From the NCBI GenBank assembly GCA_002914805.1, contig JXTB01000017.1, positions 1,406,026 through 1,470,025 of the forward strand: a DNA stretch of 64,000 nt. The letters are read 5' to 3'. A program made the translations under genes and the position numbers. Shown here piece after piece: positions 32,501 through 44,730 of this stretch. This DNA is from Parasponia andersonii. Lineage: Eukaryota > Streptophyta > Magnoliopsida > Rosales > Cannabaceae. Under the pieces are notes generated by a model. The model saw only the letters and a list, made by a program, of their open reading frames with translations, was not told where the DNA came from and made no database searches. Every line of letters begins with the position of its first letter. The first letter of the stretch is position 1.

Positions 32501-33117
32501 GTTCATATATGATCTGAAGGAGATACATCTTCAAGCTACTTATCGTGTGCTTTATTATTTGAAAAGGCAATCCAAGAGAAGGAATTCTATTCAAAAGAAA
32601 CAATAATTCACACTAAAAGCTTATATAGATGTCGATTATACTAGTTCATTAGTAGATAGAAGGCCAATGACATATTACTACACTTTTCTTGGTGGAAATT
32701 TGGTAGCATGAAGGAGTAAAAAATAGAATGTGGTGGCAAAGTCTAGTGCTAAACTAGAATTTAGGGCAGTGTAGTGGCAATGGGTGTATGAATTGTTATG
32801 GTTAAAGATCATTTTGGATGATTTGAGAATAAAGTATGAAGGTCCTATGAAGTTATATTGTGATAATAAATCAATAATTAACATTGCGCATAATCTAGTA
32901 CAAAATGATAGAATAAAGTTTATTGAGATTGATAGACACTTCATCAAGGATAAGTTAGAAGATAAGTTAATCTATATATCCTACGTACTCTTAGAGAATC
33001 AATTGTTAGATGTTATAACCAAAGGGCTCAATAATATTATTTTTCAAGAAGTTATTTCCAAGATGTTATAACCAAGGGGCTCAATAATATTATTTTTCAG
33101 GACGTTATTTCCAAACT
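29519..33117 (+). pseudogene. gag-pol remnant of the Copia element
   Basis: Pieces in Copia order: a gag start (MSATKATTRSIQTNE, 29519), aspartic protease (DSGAS), integrase, RT (WDFTLKYKADNSLERYKMRL, 31700-31755; HFNWQLHQYNVKITFLNGEL, about 31862) and RNase H (DRIKFIEIDRHFIKDKL, about 32910). The IDRHFIKDKL segment near the end is the hallmark C-terminus of Copia RNase H. The frame is not continuous. Confidence 0.85.
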
Positions 33118-33155
33118 GGAAATAGAAGATATCTATTCTCCAGCTTGAGGAGGAG

Positions 33156-33377
33156 TGTTGGATTACAACTAAATATGTACATCTTTTAATAAGTGGTGCT
33201 TATTAGGTACACCTTTTATTAGTGCTTTGTTAGGTTATGATTTATAGTGATCGATTTTTGTTTATTTATTTGTTAGTGGATAGTTTTTTTCTTTCTTAAT
33301 GGACAACTATAATAAGCACTTAAATTAGTCTTTCTGGAATGTTAATTGTACCTAACTATTCTCTTATTTTCTCAATA
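33156..33377 (+). repeat. 3' LTR of the Copia element
   Basis: It starts TGTTGGATTACAAC after the purine tract and ends TTTTCTCAATA. It is about 90 bp shorter than the 5' LTR. Confidence 0.85.
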
Positions 33378-34065
33378 CATATTATGCCCTTGGATTTCAC
33401 ACTATATGAAACTTCCATTATGAATAGGTGTGATAGTATAATATTCTTTAATTTCAAAGGATTGTGCTCCAAAAAAATGAGTTTATAATTAATTTTAATA
33501 AATTAGCTAGACTTCAAGGAGTTTTTATATTAAATAGCCACATAAAAATTCTGATCAATTTAATTTTTATAGTATTTTATATTATTAAGCTTACTGGCTC
33601 TTCTTATCTCCCAATTAACAAATTATATATATATATATGTCTTACTCTCCAAGACTATATTTGGTAGAAAGAAAAAAAATGAGAGGGAATAAAAAATATG
33701 AGGGATAGAAAATATGTAAAATAGAAGCGAAATTATCTGTCCTCTTTATTTGTTTGGTATGTAAATAAGAAAAAAAACTTGTTTATTTTAAAATGACTAT
33801 TTTACCATCTATATTATGATTTTAAAAATTAGTATATACAAGGGAAATTTGATAAATAGTTGTTAATAATAATGCTTGAGTACCACTTGCTCCTAAATTT
33901 TAAACTTACATATTAACGGTCCCCGAACTTTAATATGTTTCAAAAATAATCCTAAACTAAACTTCCATCAATTTTCAAATGGAACTTAGTCACATGTTGA
34001 CCATGTGATGAATGAATAAAAGATGCAATTGTCATTTCATTTTCAGACCTGTGGTCCTTCACTCG

Positions 34066-34252
34066 ATTCTAGAAAATAAGATATAAAATCGTATATGACT
34101 TAAAGAAGTACACAATTCTAAAAAATAATACATGAAACCGTAAATGACCTAAAGAAATACCGATTTCAGCAAATAACACATAAAATTATATATGACCTAA
34201 AAAAGTATATAATTTCAGAAAATAATATATAAAACTATATATGACCGAAGAA
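34066..34252. repeat. About 55-bp tandem repeat in the Pack-MULE
   Basis: Three to four diverged units of the type AAAATAATACATAAAACCG, TATATGACCTAAAGAAGTA and TACAATTTCAG lie just inside the left terminal inverted repeat. Sub-terminal repeats are common in Mutator-like elements. Confidence 0.75.
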
Positions 34253-34510
34253 TATTTTGAGAATTTTATAATTAGTTTAAATAAAAATATTTTTTATTTT
34301 GTGAAAAATTAATATTATTCTTTTAAAAAATATATTTATTCATTATTAAAAAAAAGGCCAAAAATGGTTAGCATTAATTAACCCTTAAGGTTATGGATTC
34401 AACTAGACACAAACATTATACAAAATATAATAAAATTAGCACTAAGGAAAATATAACCAGAATTAATAATCATTTCTTCTCTTTCTCTCTTTGATTCTGT
34501 AAGGACTTGA

Positions 34511-34535
34511 TATATTCCTTATATATATATATATA

Positions 34536-34572
<37 letters not shown>
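34511..34572. repeat. TA microsatellite (interrupted)
   Basis: Two TA runs separated by CTTATA, inside the Pack-MULE-like element. Confidence 0.9.
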
Positions 34573-34575
<3 letters not shown>

Positions 34576-34639
34576 CTTTCAACATATTATTACTTTCATA
34601 AAGTTTTTCAATTTATGACTTCATCTTCTCATACAACTC

Positions 34640-35026
34640 TTACATTTGGTTCACATTCTTCAACAATCCAGATATAACTTTACTGGAATGAGCATAAATA
34701 CGAGGGTCATACCAATTAAAGAAGTCACAATATCTAACTCTTGTTTTTCTGCACCACGAAAAAAAAAGGAAATCTTCATCCTCATAAAAATACAGTCGAC
34801 TAATAAATAAAAGCTAAACAACCAAAAACAAATATGAAAACTTATACTTTACCCCATAATTTCTACAACTCCAGAATTGATTACTTGGGTTTTTCTCCTT
34901 CCACAAGGTTTGCAGATGGGGAATTAAATAGTAATTATGCTGAACATTTGTAAATAGTTGGCTTCCAGAAGAACTTGAGCTTTCTTTACTAATGGTGTCT
35001 TCAAAATTACTATCCCAATCAACTAC
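34640..35026 (-). pseudogene. Captured GRF zinc-finger gene fragment (zf-GRF), two exon remnants
   Basis: On the minus strand an exon-like frame runs from an acceptor TTTAG at about 35027 (VVDWDSNFEDTISKESSSSS, later TLWKEKNPSNQFWSCRNYG) to a GTAAAG donor at 34852. A second piece begins after TGCAG at 34749 (KTRVRYCDFFNWYDPRIYAH) and ends at TAA 34640. NP..FW.C..Y plus YCDFFNWYDP is the plant zf-GRF pattern (NPGRRF.GC..., C.FF.W.D). The first cysteine pair (C.CG) expected before TLW is not seen. As the sequence stands, the visible donor and acceptor leave the two pieces out of phase by one base. I therefore call it a captured, decayed host-gene fragment; the parent gene is not in this window. 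Confidence 0.65.
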
Positions 35027-35843
35027 CTAAATTTAATGCATAATAACAAAAAGAAAATAGCTAAAATGTATTATTTATTACCCATATGGTGACAACAACT
35101 AGAAAATAGACAAACGCGAATGTTCACACTATTTTTAAATAAAACTCAAATTATTTAAGAATAATTTATACAGAATCAACATTGTCTAATCTTCCTCGAC
35201 AATAGAAACAAGGTAGCTTGTTTGTCCATACCATATGAAGGCTGACATCAAATCTTGGGATCTATACTTGACTTTTACTCTTTGTTTTCACAAAGAAACA
35301 TTGCTTTGATTCTGTTGAGTGAGACATTATCAGTTGTGACTTTTTTTTAAAAAAAAAAGTAACGAGCGGCTGAGACTTAAAGCATAGAAAAGGATAAATT
35401 TTCAACCTTAGAAAATGAAATGACCATTGAACCCTTTGTTCACTATAAGTGGCTAAGTTCCATTTGAAAATGGATAGAAGTTTAGTTTGAGATTATTTTT
35501 GAAACATATTAAAAATTTAGGGAACATATTAAAAATTTAGGGAATGCTAATATGTAAATTTAAAACTTATGGGGTAAAATGGTACTCATATAATAATTCA
35601 GGGGGGATTACTGTTAATAACCTTTTAATAAATTGAATTGTTTCATTGGCCATATCTTTTTTTTTTCCCTCTTTATCTTTTCTCTCCAATTTGGAGGAAC
35701 AATATTTATAGGCCCCAACTTCTTGTTTTCCCCCTTATTTTTTCTCTTCCTTTTCTCTTTTTATTCATACCAAATAACCTATTTCCCCATATTTTTCTCC
35801 TACTATTTCTTTCATCTCTTTTCTTCCTCCTACCAAATATAGT

Positions 35844-37978
35844 ATAAACTACAATATTATATATTATAGCTTTGCTCAATCATAACCGTCAGAAAAGTGG
35901 TCCTTGCCATGACAGTAGTCATCTTTAACAACATCGACACTAACAACAACATGAAGATCCTTGCAAAGCACCTAGTTTCAACATTCAACTGTTACCTAAC
36001 CCAAACTTACCTCTCGACTAATATTGATTGCCACACAGCGATCATTATAGCCTATGTTATAAGTGTCACCATATATTAATCATCTCTAATCACCCAACCA
36101 TCCACATCATATAGAACCTTTTCTCAATCTAAGAGGAGAAAGAGAAGATAACGAAGAGAGCTTTAGCATAAAAACTCTCGCGACAGATGAAATGAAAGTT
36201 AGTATTAGGGTTAGAAATTGGAGTTTTTTGGCACAGAAAAGATAAATATGTGCCATTATGACGTGGTGGTGTTCAGACACAGTCACTTATTGGTGGGTCA
36301 GTGACCAAGTAACTCATAGTCACCTTGTCGGTGTCTCAACTAAGTATGTAACCGAGTCACCCACCAGCTGATTCAGTGGCCTCACAATAACTGGTGGATC
36401 ACCTTTGTACTAAGTGTGCGACAAAATCACCTGACACCTCTCAGGTGATCACCACTGAGTGACTTGTTGACCCCATTTCGTTTAAATTTTCAATTTTTTT
36501 GTACCTAATTTTTTTGGGTATTCCTCTAAATTTGTAAATTGTTTTTGCCGAAACTGATATAATTATTTTATCTCAAAAATGACGAACCTCATTGTAGGCG
36601 TAGGATTTATTCTGCTCTTTTTTTTTTTGAAAAAAAAATTATATCATCAGTGGAATATCCTCTCCTTTATTCTTCCACTTAAAAAAATGTCATTGTTCAC
36701 ATAAAAAAAATATAATATTAGTCCTTTCTTTATCTTTTTTTTTTCTTCGAAATGATAAAATAAATATAAATTATCATCTTTATAAATAGCTATCTATATT
36801 TATTATGGTGAAATTCAAACAATACGAAGAAAAGCTATCTATATTTATTATGGTGAAATTCAAACAATACGAGGAAAACAATTCAAAGAAATTTACACTT
36901 AAGGGTCTACCTAGTCCCTTATAATGGGAAAAGGATTTACTCATAAGTATTTTTAAAACTAATTCATATTGCTATGACTTTACACGTGTAAAATTATTTG
37001 GATATACTATCCTCTAATTAACTATTTCTACCACCATTACTATTTGCAGTACCCACTATTACTGTCGGTTTTGATTTTGATCCCAGTGATGTCTTTACTC
37101 AACTATAGAATCGAAAAAATTTGGATCGTGGTCGAATTTTTTCTACCATTATTTCTGGTCATTTCGACCGAGGTTAAGTCATCGATAAAAAATTTTCGAC
37201 TAAGATTAAGCCACTGCCAAGTATAGTGGACTACCTTCTTAATGTTGTCTTTTTTATTTTTATCTTTTTTGACATAGTCAAAAATTTTAACTGCGATTAG
37301 ATCGAGAGTAATTTTAAAATTCTAAAATTTTATTAAATAAAAATCCTAATTTTAGTATTTGATTTATAATTTATCTATTTTTTTTCATCACATACTTTAA
37401 ATCACGGTCAACAATTCACAATGCCCCTAAAATTTATGAAAAAGGACGTCACGGGTAATTCAGAAAGTTCATATCAGTCTTTAACAATTAAACCAAAGAG
37501 ACTAACAATGGGATAGCGAAAAAGTGAAGTGGAATTAGTGGTCAAAATCTAAAATGGCTTATGCACTAAAGAAAGTTTTTGATGAGGTCTTCACATGCTA
37601 GGTTGCTCACAGGTCATCTCAAATAAAATAAATAAATATATAAAATCTCTTTTGTAGTCCTTGCCGTTGAATCGAGGGTTGACATTTCAGCCACACGCAA
37701 AGATGTTACATCAAACTATATACCTACTGTACTTTCTCTCTTTGTGATCGCTTATTACTCTCTTCTTACTTGATCAGTACCGTAGATAAAGGCAAACATA
37801 GCCTATATTTCAATTATTTCACATTGAAATATTATCATGCTATTATCGTATTGGAGTGCACGAAAGCTTTTTTCTTTCTTTCGTTATTAATGTATTTATA
37901 AATGAAAGCATGAGCATTTTTTTTGTAAATAAAAAATGTAATTATAGGCTGCTTATTAGTTCGTGAAAAAAGCAATGC
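35844..37978. other. Intergenic spacer with an unexplained GC-richer block
   Basis: No gene is recognised. An open frame at 35897-36079 (MVLAMTVVIFNNID) has no known match to me. 36240-36480 is clearly richer in G and C. 36789-36876 holds two copies of a 44-bp unit (GCTATCTATATTTATTATGG). The rest is AT-rich. Confidence 0.4.
36789..36876. repeat. 44-bp tandem duplication
   Basis: Two almost identical copies of GCTATCTATATTTATTATGG followed by TGAAATTCAAACAATACGA, period 44 bp. Confidence 0.9.
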
Positions 37979-37983
37979 CCTCC

Positions 37984-39300
37984 TGATAAGTGAAATTTTA
38001 TTCACTTATTTAATCTTGTTTTTATCTCTTTATTTTCTTGTTTTTCTTATTTTCTGTCTTTGATTTCGTATTTTATTTATTTTTCTTAAGATTCAAATAC
38101 TTCTAGAAGCATTGGAGAGAACTACTAAGATGACCAGGTGTAATTATGGTATTTTTGAGCAAAGTCTCGAGCATCACAATGCTTAAGGTTCTAGAAGTTT
38201 TTCTAGAACCTTGAGTGCCATAGCGCTATATAGGCAGTGTCGCGACACTGCCCTTTTTTCTACCTAGTGCCGCGACACTACTGTTTAGTCACTTTTTGGC
38301 AATTTGTCAAGCATCGCGACGACGCTAGCATATGTTCTAGTATCTTTTAGTCAGTTTTGACCTAACCACCAAGGAAGTATTTAAAAGACCTTTTAGGGAT
38401 CTGAAAAGGATATCTTGGGAGGTATTTTGAAGGATTTTATGGTAGGTTTCAAGGAAAGAGGGAGAAGAAACAAGAGCATGTGAAGAAAATTTCATTATTC
38501 AAAAAAGGGTTCTTCTTCTCCTTTTCCTTTTCGTTCTTTTAATGATTGTTGTTGGATTGTGTTTGTTATTTTTTACCATGAACTAAAATTATTGTCTAGA
38601 GGAATGATGTAATTTGGCTTGAATTGATCTCTTGAATCTCAATAATAATTTTATGAGTTCTCATTTGGATATTTGTGTTATTCTTGTATTTATCTTTCTC
38701 AATTGATTGACTACTTTTGGAATGATTTTGATTCTAGAATTTTGACTTGAGAAAGTAAAATTATGGAATTAGGTGAAGAGTGACACGACCTAGAATTAGA
38801 TAAAGTTTGAGAAAACCTATTTAACTACTAGACTTAATGAACCTTTAATTTGTTAGTTTTAGATAGAAATATTGAAATTGAGAATTAGGGGCAGTTTTTT
38901 ATTCATTCTTAAAAAAGAGAGTAGAACTGTTTGAGAGCTCTAGCTTATAATCATTTGTGGGAATTAAGGTATGGTAGCATTGAGAATTGAAGGACATAGG
39001 GAATAATCAAGTGAAATCAAATCTCTATCATTTTTACCATATTGTTACTTCTTTTACTACATTCAATCTTGCCTTAGTTCTAATTGTTCTTTAATTTGTG
39101 TATCTTTCCATTCTAGTTTAGTTATCCAAATATCATCACTTATTTAAATTATCTAGATAAAATTAGGATTACTCAATTATGGTACTTAGTAGAATTTAAT
39201 TTCAATTTCTGTCGATTCGACAACCCTATTTACTATTTTACTGCAAAACTTGACACCGTATACTTGTGGTATAATTTACTTATATATTTTTAACGTAATA
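37984..39300 (+). repeat. 5' LTR of the Athila element
   Basis: Bounded by the target duplication on the left and the primer-binding site on the right. It is about 113 bp shorter than the 3' LTR, which carries an extra tandem duplication. Confidence 0.9.
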
Positions 39301-39302
39301 AA

Positions 39303-39325
39303 TTTTTGGCACGATTGCCAGAGAT
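39303..39325 (+). other. Primer-binding site of the Athila element (tRNA-Asp type)
   Basis: TTTTTGGCACGATTGCCAGA and the following GATTGCAA directly follow the 5' LTR. They match the Athila-type site TTTGGCGCCGTTGCCGGGGA apart from transitions and a few other changes. Confidence 0.8.
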
Positions 39326-39550
39326 TGCAATTGAATTATTACCAATATCGTTTGCAAGTAATCTTGATTTTAATTTAGAATTCTTTATTATTTTCACTTA
39401 TTTTATTTTCATTCTTTTTGCATGATGGGTATTATTTATTTGTGGCTTATGCGAAGAGCTCATAGCTAAGAATTAATACCACTTGATTCTGAGATTGAAT
39501 GTACTTGTAGAAGGCTAAGACAACAAAGAAGATAACAAAGAGCTCAAACT

Positions 39551-40588
39551 ATGGCAGAAGAACCTAATAATCCACAAGCAAATTCTCCACAAGCTCGAGT
39601 CAAAAGAGATTATTTCAAGCCTGTGGTCAATGAGAATTATTCAAGAATTCGAAGGCAAACCATCAATGCTAATAATTTTGAGTTGAAATCGGCTTTCATC
39701 AATATAGTTCAACAGAACAAATATGGTGGTTTGCCTAGTGAAGACCTAAATGTGCACTTGGCTATATTCTTAAAGATTTGTGACACTATCACGGTGAATG
39801 GTGTTTCTGAGGATTTCATTAGCTTGTGCTTGTTCCCTTTCTCTCTTAGGGACAAGGTGAGGGGATGGCTACAATCTTTACAACCAAGGTGTGTTACAAC
39901 ATGGGAAGACATGGCCCAACAATTCTTAACAAAGTTTTTTCCTTCTTCGAAGACCTCTTAACTACGAGGTGAGGTAGCTCAATTCCGACAATTGGACTTT
40001 GAATCGTTCTATAAAGCATAGGAGAGATTCAAGGATTTGATACAGAAGTGTCCTCAACATCGGTACCAAGATTAGTTCCAAATTTAACTTTTCTACAATG
40101 GGTTGAATAGGCAAACAATGACGATAGTTGATGCGGTGGCCGGCGGTACTCTTTTATCTAAAACCACTGATGAAGCTCAATTATTGTTGGAAGAGATGGC
40201 ATCCAATAATTATCAATGGCCCAATAAGTGGTTAATCTTGTAGAGGGTGGCTAATGTGAACAAAGTTGACTATATCGCCAATCTTACCGCTCAAGTGTTA
40301 GTCTTGACAAGCCAAATTTCTACCTTGACCATTAGAGAAGCTCAATCAAGTAGAGAACTAATAGGAGTATCTAGTGCTTCCTTTGGAAATGATAGAGGTG
40401 ATCTTGAACAAATGAACTACTTGAGCAATTTTCCTACTCATTACTATCTGGGCCTTCATAATCATGAAAACTTCTCCTATGCCAATAATAGGAATGTCTC
40501 GCAACCACCATCGGCACTTAATCAAATGGTGGCAGAGAAGAAACTATCTTTGAAGGACATCTTGAGCACTTTTTTTAATGGAGATTAG
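39551..40588 (+). pseudogene. gag remnant of the Athila element
   Basis: The first frame (39551-39961, MAEEPNNPQANSPQ) contains the Athila gag core: NNFELKSAFINIVQQNKYGG, LHLAIF-like VHLAIFLKICDTITVNGVSE, LFPFSLRDKVRGWLQSL and TTWEDMAQQFLTKFFPSSKT. A later piece (40247-40588) continues the C-terminal part. The start MAEEPNNP is typical for this lineage. The region is interrupted. Confidence 0.88.
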
Positions 40589-41099
40589 AGGAAGATTTAA
40601 CAAAGATGAAGCTCGCCACAACAATATTGAAACTTATTACAACACATGAATGCAACCATGAAGTCATTAGAAGTGCAAATTGGACAACTAGCTAATTCAA
40701 TCAAAAGGGCAAATATTTGGAAAGTTTTCTAGTGATACGGAGACTATTCCAAAAGATCATTGCAAGGCCATTACTCTTAGAAGCAAGAAAGAAGTTGAAG
40801 TCTCGAAGCAAAAAGCAAGTGTGTTTAATGAAGCAAAAAAAATGTTAGTGAAGAACCAAGTGAGGTAATTTTGAAGCTGAAGTCTATTTTATTTTCGGAT
40901 AATCCACCTATCATTAATACACAATTGTCATATCCCCAAAGATTCCAAATGAAGAAACTTGATTCTTAATTTGCCAAATTTATTGAGATTTTTAAGAAGT
41001 TGCATATCAATATTCTTTTTTGCAGATGCTTTGGAGCAAATGCTTAATTATGTGAAATTTATAAAAGATGTGATGTCGAAAAAGAGAAGATTAGATGAC

Positions 41100-44000
41100 T
41101 ATGAACCATAAAATTGACAGAAGAGTGTAGTGCTATCCTCCAAAGGAAATTATCACAAAATTTGAAAGATCCGGATAGTTTTACCATACCATGTATTATT
41201 AGGAGTTCTACTTTTGAAAAGACCCTTTGTGACTTATCCATGTTCAAAAAGTTTGGGGTTGGTGAAGTCTACCACCATTACTCTACAAATGGTGAATCAA
41301 TCTCTCACTTATCCCAAGGGCATTATTGAAGATATCTTAGTGAAAGTTGACAAGTTTATCTTCCAGGTTGACTTTATGGTGCTTGATATGGAGGAGGACC
41401 GGGAAATACCAATTATTCTTGGTTGTCCAATTTTAGCTATCGAAAGAGTGTTTATTGATGTACATAGTGGGAAGCTAACACTCCAGGTAAATGACGAAAA
41501 GGTACAATTCAATCTTTACCATACCTTGTAATTTCCAAATGAAGTTCATTCTTGCAATCAACTTGATGTGCATGACTATTGTGTGAGGAATGCTATTCAT
41601 GATATGTTATCATGTGACTCATTGGAGCATTGTCCTATAAAGTCTCATTTCCAGAAAAGAACACTTTCTATTAGTGATGAGGAATATGTCAATTGTATAC
41701 TTGATTTTGATACTTTGCCTATAGAGACTAAGCTTAATGATCATGATGATGTGTGTACGCCAATTTACTCTATTGAGGAACCTAAAAGGGGGTGAAATTG
41801 CTAGCACGACAACAAATGGGCTAGTTTTGAAACAATTGCCTAATTACCTCTGCAATGCCTTTTTGGGTGAGGACTCTAAATTTCTGGTCATTATTTCTTC
41901 ATCATTGAGCGAAGAAGAGGAAGACAAGCTCCTAGGTGTCTTGAGGCACATAAAAGTGCATTGGGGTTGTCCATTTCTGATATTAAGAGTATTAGTCCTA
42001 TAATACGCAACCACAAGATTTTGATAGAGGAGTCTTTTAAACCATCCATTGAGCATCAAAGGAGGTTAAATCTGGCTATGAAGGAAGTAGTGAGAGCTGA
42101 GGTATTGAAACCTCTTAATAAGGGGATCATTTATGCTATCTCCAATAGTTCTTGGGTGAGTCCGGTTCAAGTTGTTTCGAAAAAAGGAGGAATAACAGTG
42201 ATAAAAAATGTAAATAATGAACTTATTCCTTCAAGAATGGTAATGGGGTTGCATGTTTATATTGGGGTTGCATGTTTATATTGATTACCGTAAATTGAAC
42301 AAGGCAACAAGAAAAGATCGCTTTCCACTTTTATCCATTAACCAAATGCTTGATCAGTTGGCGAGACATGATTATTATTGCTTCCTTGACAGTTATTCGG
42401 GTTACAACTAAATTGCTATCACTCCAAAGGATCAAGAGAAGACTATATTCACTTGCTCTTATGATATGTTTGCTTTTCACTGAATGCCTTTTGGTTTATG
42501 TAATGCTCCTGGTACTTTTCAATATTGCATGATGGCTATTTTTTCAGATACAATTGAGAAAATTATAGAGGTTTTCATGGATGATTTTTCGGTGTTTTCT
42601 TCTACTTTTGACTATTGCCTACATAATTTAGCTCTTATGTTGCAACGCTATGAGGAAAAGAACCTTGTGCTCAATTAGGAGAAATGTTATTTTATGGTTA
42701 GGGAAGGCATTGTTCTTGGCCATAGGATATCCTCTAAAGGTATTGACGTTGACCAGGCTAAAACTGAGGTGATAAAAAAACTTCCTCCACTGACAAATAT
42801 TAAGAGTATTTAGAGTTTTCTTAGGCATGTGAGGTTTTATCGGAGGTTTATGAAAGATTTCTCAAGGATAGATAAACCTCTGAGTAATTTACTTGAGAAA
42901 GATGCTCTCTTTATCTTTGATGATGTTTGTTTGGTTGCTTTTAATGCTATCAAGGCGAGGTTAACTTTGGCTCCTATAGTTGTTGCACCTGTGTGGAATG
43001 TGCCTTTTGAGATCATGTGCGATGTAAGTGACTATGCCGTTGGTGTGGTTCTTGGCTAACGAAGAAATACGATTTTTCACTCCTTTTATTATGCTAGTTG
43101 TACTCTCAATGATGCTCAAGAGAATTACACTACTATTGAAAAGGAGATGTTGGTGATGATTTATGCTTGTGACAAGTTTCAATCATATATTATTAGGTCC
43201 AAGGTGATTGTGTATACGGATTATGCCGCTATTCGATACTTGTTTGCAAAAAATGATGCCAAGCCTCGATTGATAAGTTAGATCCTCTTGTTACAAGAAT
43301 TTGATGTGGAAATTCGTGACAAAAAGGGGAGCGAGAATATGGTAGCAGATCATCTTTCAAGACTAGAAGTTAATGAAGCAGAAGATTGCTTGAATATCAA
43401 TGAGGTTTTCCCAGATGAAAAAATTTTTGGAGTAGAGATAAATCTTCCTTAGTTTACTGACATTGTTAATTTTCTTGCTTATGAAGTGCTGCCACCAGGT
43501 ATGTCTAGCCAACAAAAGAGAAAGTTTCTTTATGATGTGAAAATTTATCTTTGGGATGATTCAATTCTATTCAAGAAGTGCTTGGATCAAATAATCTGAA
43601 GGTGCATCCCACAAGAAGAAGTTCGGGACATTCTCCTTACTTGTCATGCATCGGCTTATGAAGGTCATTTTGGTCCAACAAGGACCATCGCAAAGGTATT
43701 ACAATCTGATTTTTATTGGCTATCTCTTTTTCATGATTGTTATACTTTTGTAAAGACTTGTGACTGGTGTCAAAGAACAGGGAATATATCAAGACGCCAT
43801 GAACTTCCTTTGACTAACATGTTCGAAATTGAGATTTTTGATTTGTGGGGAATAGATTTCATGGGTCCTTTTTCTCTATCATTTGGAAATCCATACATCT
43901 TGTTAGCGGTGGATTACATATCAAAGTTAGTAGAAGCAATAGCCACGTCAATGAATGATTCCTGGGTGGTGCTGAAATTCTTTCATAAGAATATATTTAC

Positions 44001-44730
44001 CTGGTTGGGCACTCCAAAAGCGATCATGAGTGATAAAGGTACGTATTTCTATAACAAATTGTTTAATTCTCTTTTAGATCACTATAGAGTAAGACACAAA
44101 GTGGCACTTGAATATCACCCTCATTCCAATGGGCAAGCTAAAATATCGAATCAGGAAGTGAAGTAAATCTTGGAGACAACAGTGAGCACTAACTGGAAGG
44201 ATTGGTCATCCAAGCTCGAAGATGCATTATGAGTGTACTGGACGGCTTTCAAAACACCAATAGGTATGTCACCTTATCGATTAGTGTTTGGGAAAGCTTG
44301 TCACATACCTATTGAGCTTGAACACAAAGCATTCTGGGCAATTAAGAAGTTAAACCTTGATTTAAAGGCCTCTGGAGAACAAAGATTATTGCAACTCAAT
44401 GAATTGGAAGAGTTTCAGAATGAAGCTTATGAGAATGCAAGAATTTACAAGGAACGAATGAAAAAATGGCATGATAAGATGATCTTAAGGCAGGAGTTTA
44501 AACCGGGGCAACAAGTTCTCCTTTTCAATTCAAGGTTCAAGCTTTTTCTTGGAAAGCTTAAGTCGAGATGGTCCAGTCCGTTTATAGTTCACGAAGTTTT
44601 CCTATTCAAAGCTATTGAGTTGAAGGCAAAAGACAGATATATTTTTTGGGTACATGGACAATGTTTCAAATATTACTATAGAGACGCGCCAAGAATTGTT
44701 GAGGAAATCTCCCTAGGGAATCCAAAATGA
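41100..44730 (+). pseudogene. pol remnant of the Athila element (protease, RT, RNase H, integrase)
   Basis: Protease-side sequence is at 41340-41531 (ILGCPILAIERVFIDVHSGK). RT is at 42080-42680, with MPFGLCNAPGTFQ and catalytic MDDFSVFS. RNase H is at 42829-43390 (FEIMCDVSDYAVGVVLG). Integrase is at 43600-44700 (LWGIDFMGPF, YISKLVEAIA, SDKGTYF, YHPHSNGQ, and the tail [11 protein letters not shown]). Order and motifs are Gypsy/Athila. Coding frames are repeatedly broken. Confidence 0.88.

Larger units (their letters stand above)
27809..33377 (+). mobile_element. Ty1/Copia LTR retrotransposon, decayed, with a solo LTR inside
   Basis: Two LTRs beginning TGTTGGATTA (27809-28119 and 33156-33377) flank a Copia-order interior: protease (IIDSGASHRSHDSY, about 29720), integrase remnants (about 30160-31060), RT (about 31560-32180 with VDDIIVTG) and RNase H (KLYCDNKSIINIAHN, 32850-32900). 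The primer-binding site TAGTATCAGAGC follows the 5' LTR, matching initiator-Met tRNA. A purine tract CTTGAGGAGGAG precedes the 3' LTR. No clear target duplication survives. The coding region is broken many times and the LTRs differ in length, so it is old. Without the inserted solo LTR it is about 4.9 kb. Confidence 0.88.
33858..35624. mobile_element. Pack-MULE-like element with about 200-bp terminal inverted repeats
   Basis: The left arm (33858 to about 34060) and the reverse complement of the right arm (35624 to about 35405) share GAGTACCA, ACTTACATATTA, TAATATGTTTCAAAAATAAT, AAACTAAACTTC, CATTTTCAAATGGAACTTAG and GTCATTTCATTTTC. The flanks TTGATAAAT (33849-33857) and TTAATAAAT (35625-35633) match at 8/9, the 9-bp duplication of Mutator-like elements. 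No transposase is present. The interior holds a GRF zinc-finger gene fragment, a tandem repeat and a TA microsatellite. Confidence 0.75.
33654..35843. mobile_element. Outer MITE-like inverted-repeat unit split by the Pack-MULE
   Basis: ACTATATTTGGTAG at 33654 is exactly matched by its reverse complement ending at 35843. The match continues loosely inward as a purine-rich arm (33668-33780) facing a pyrimidine-rich arm (35735-35830), including TTTGGTATG versus CATACCAAA. Removing the inner element leaves about 420 bp. No target duplication is convincing. Confidence 0.5.

Noticed and set aside
27804-33382. CGTGT / CATAT as target duplication of the Copia element
   Set aside because: Only 3 of 5 bases agree. 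Decay is possible but it is not evidence.
34640-35026. A working two-exon GRF zinc-finger gene
   Set aside because: The first cysteine pair is not visible, the exon pieces are out of phase at the visible splice sites, and it lies between MULE-type terminal repeats.
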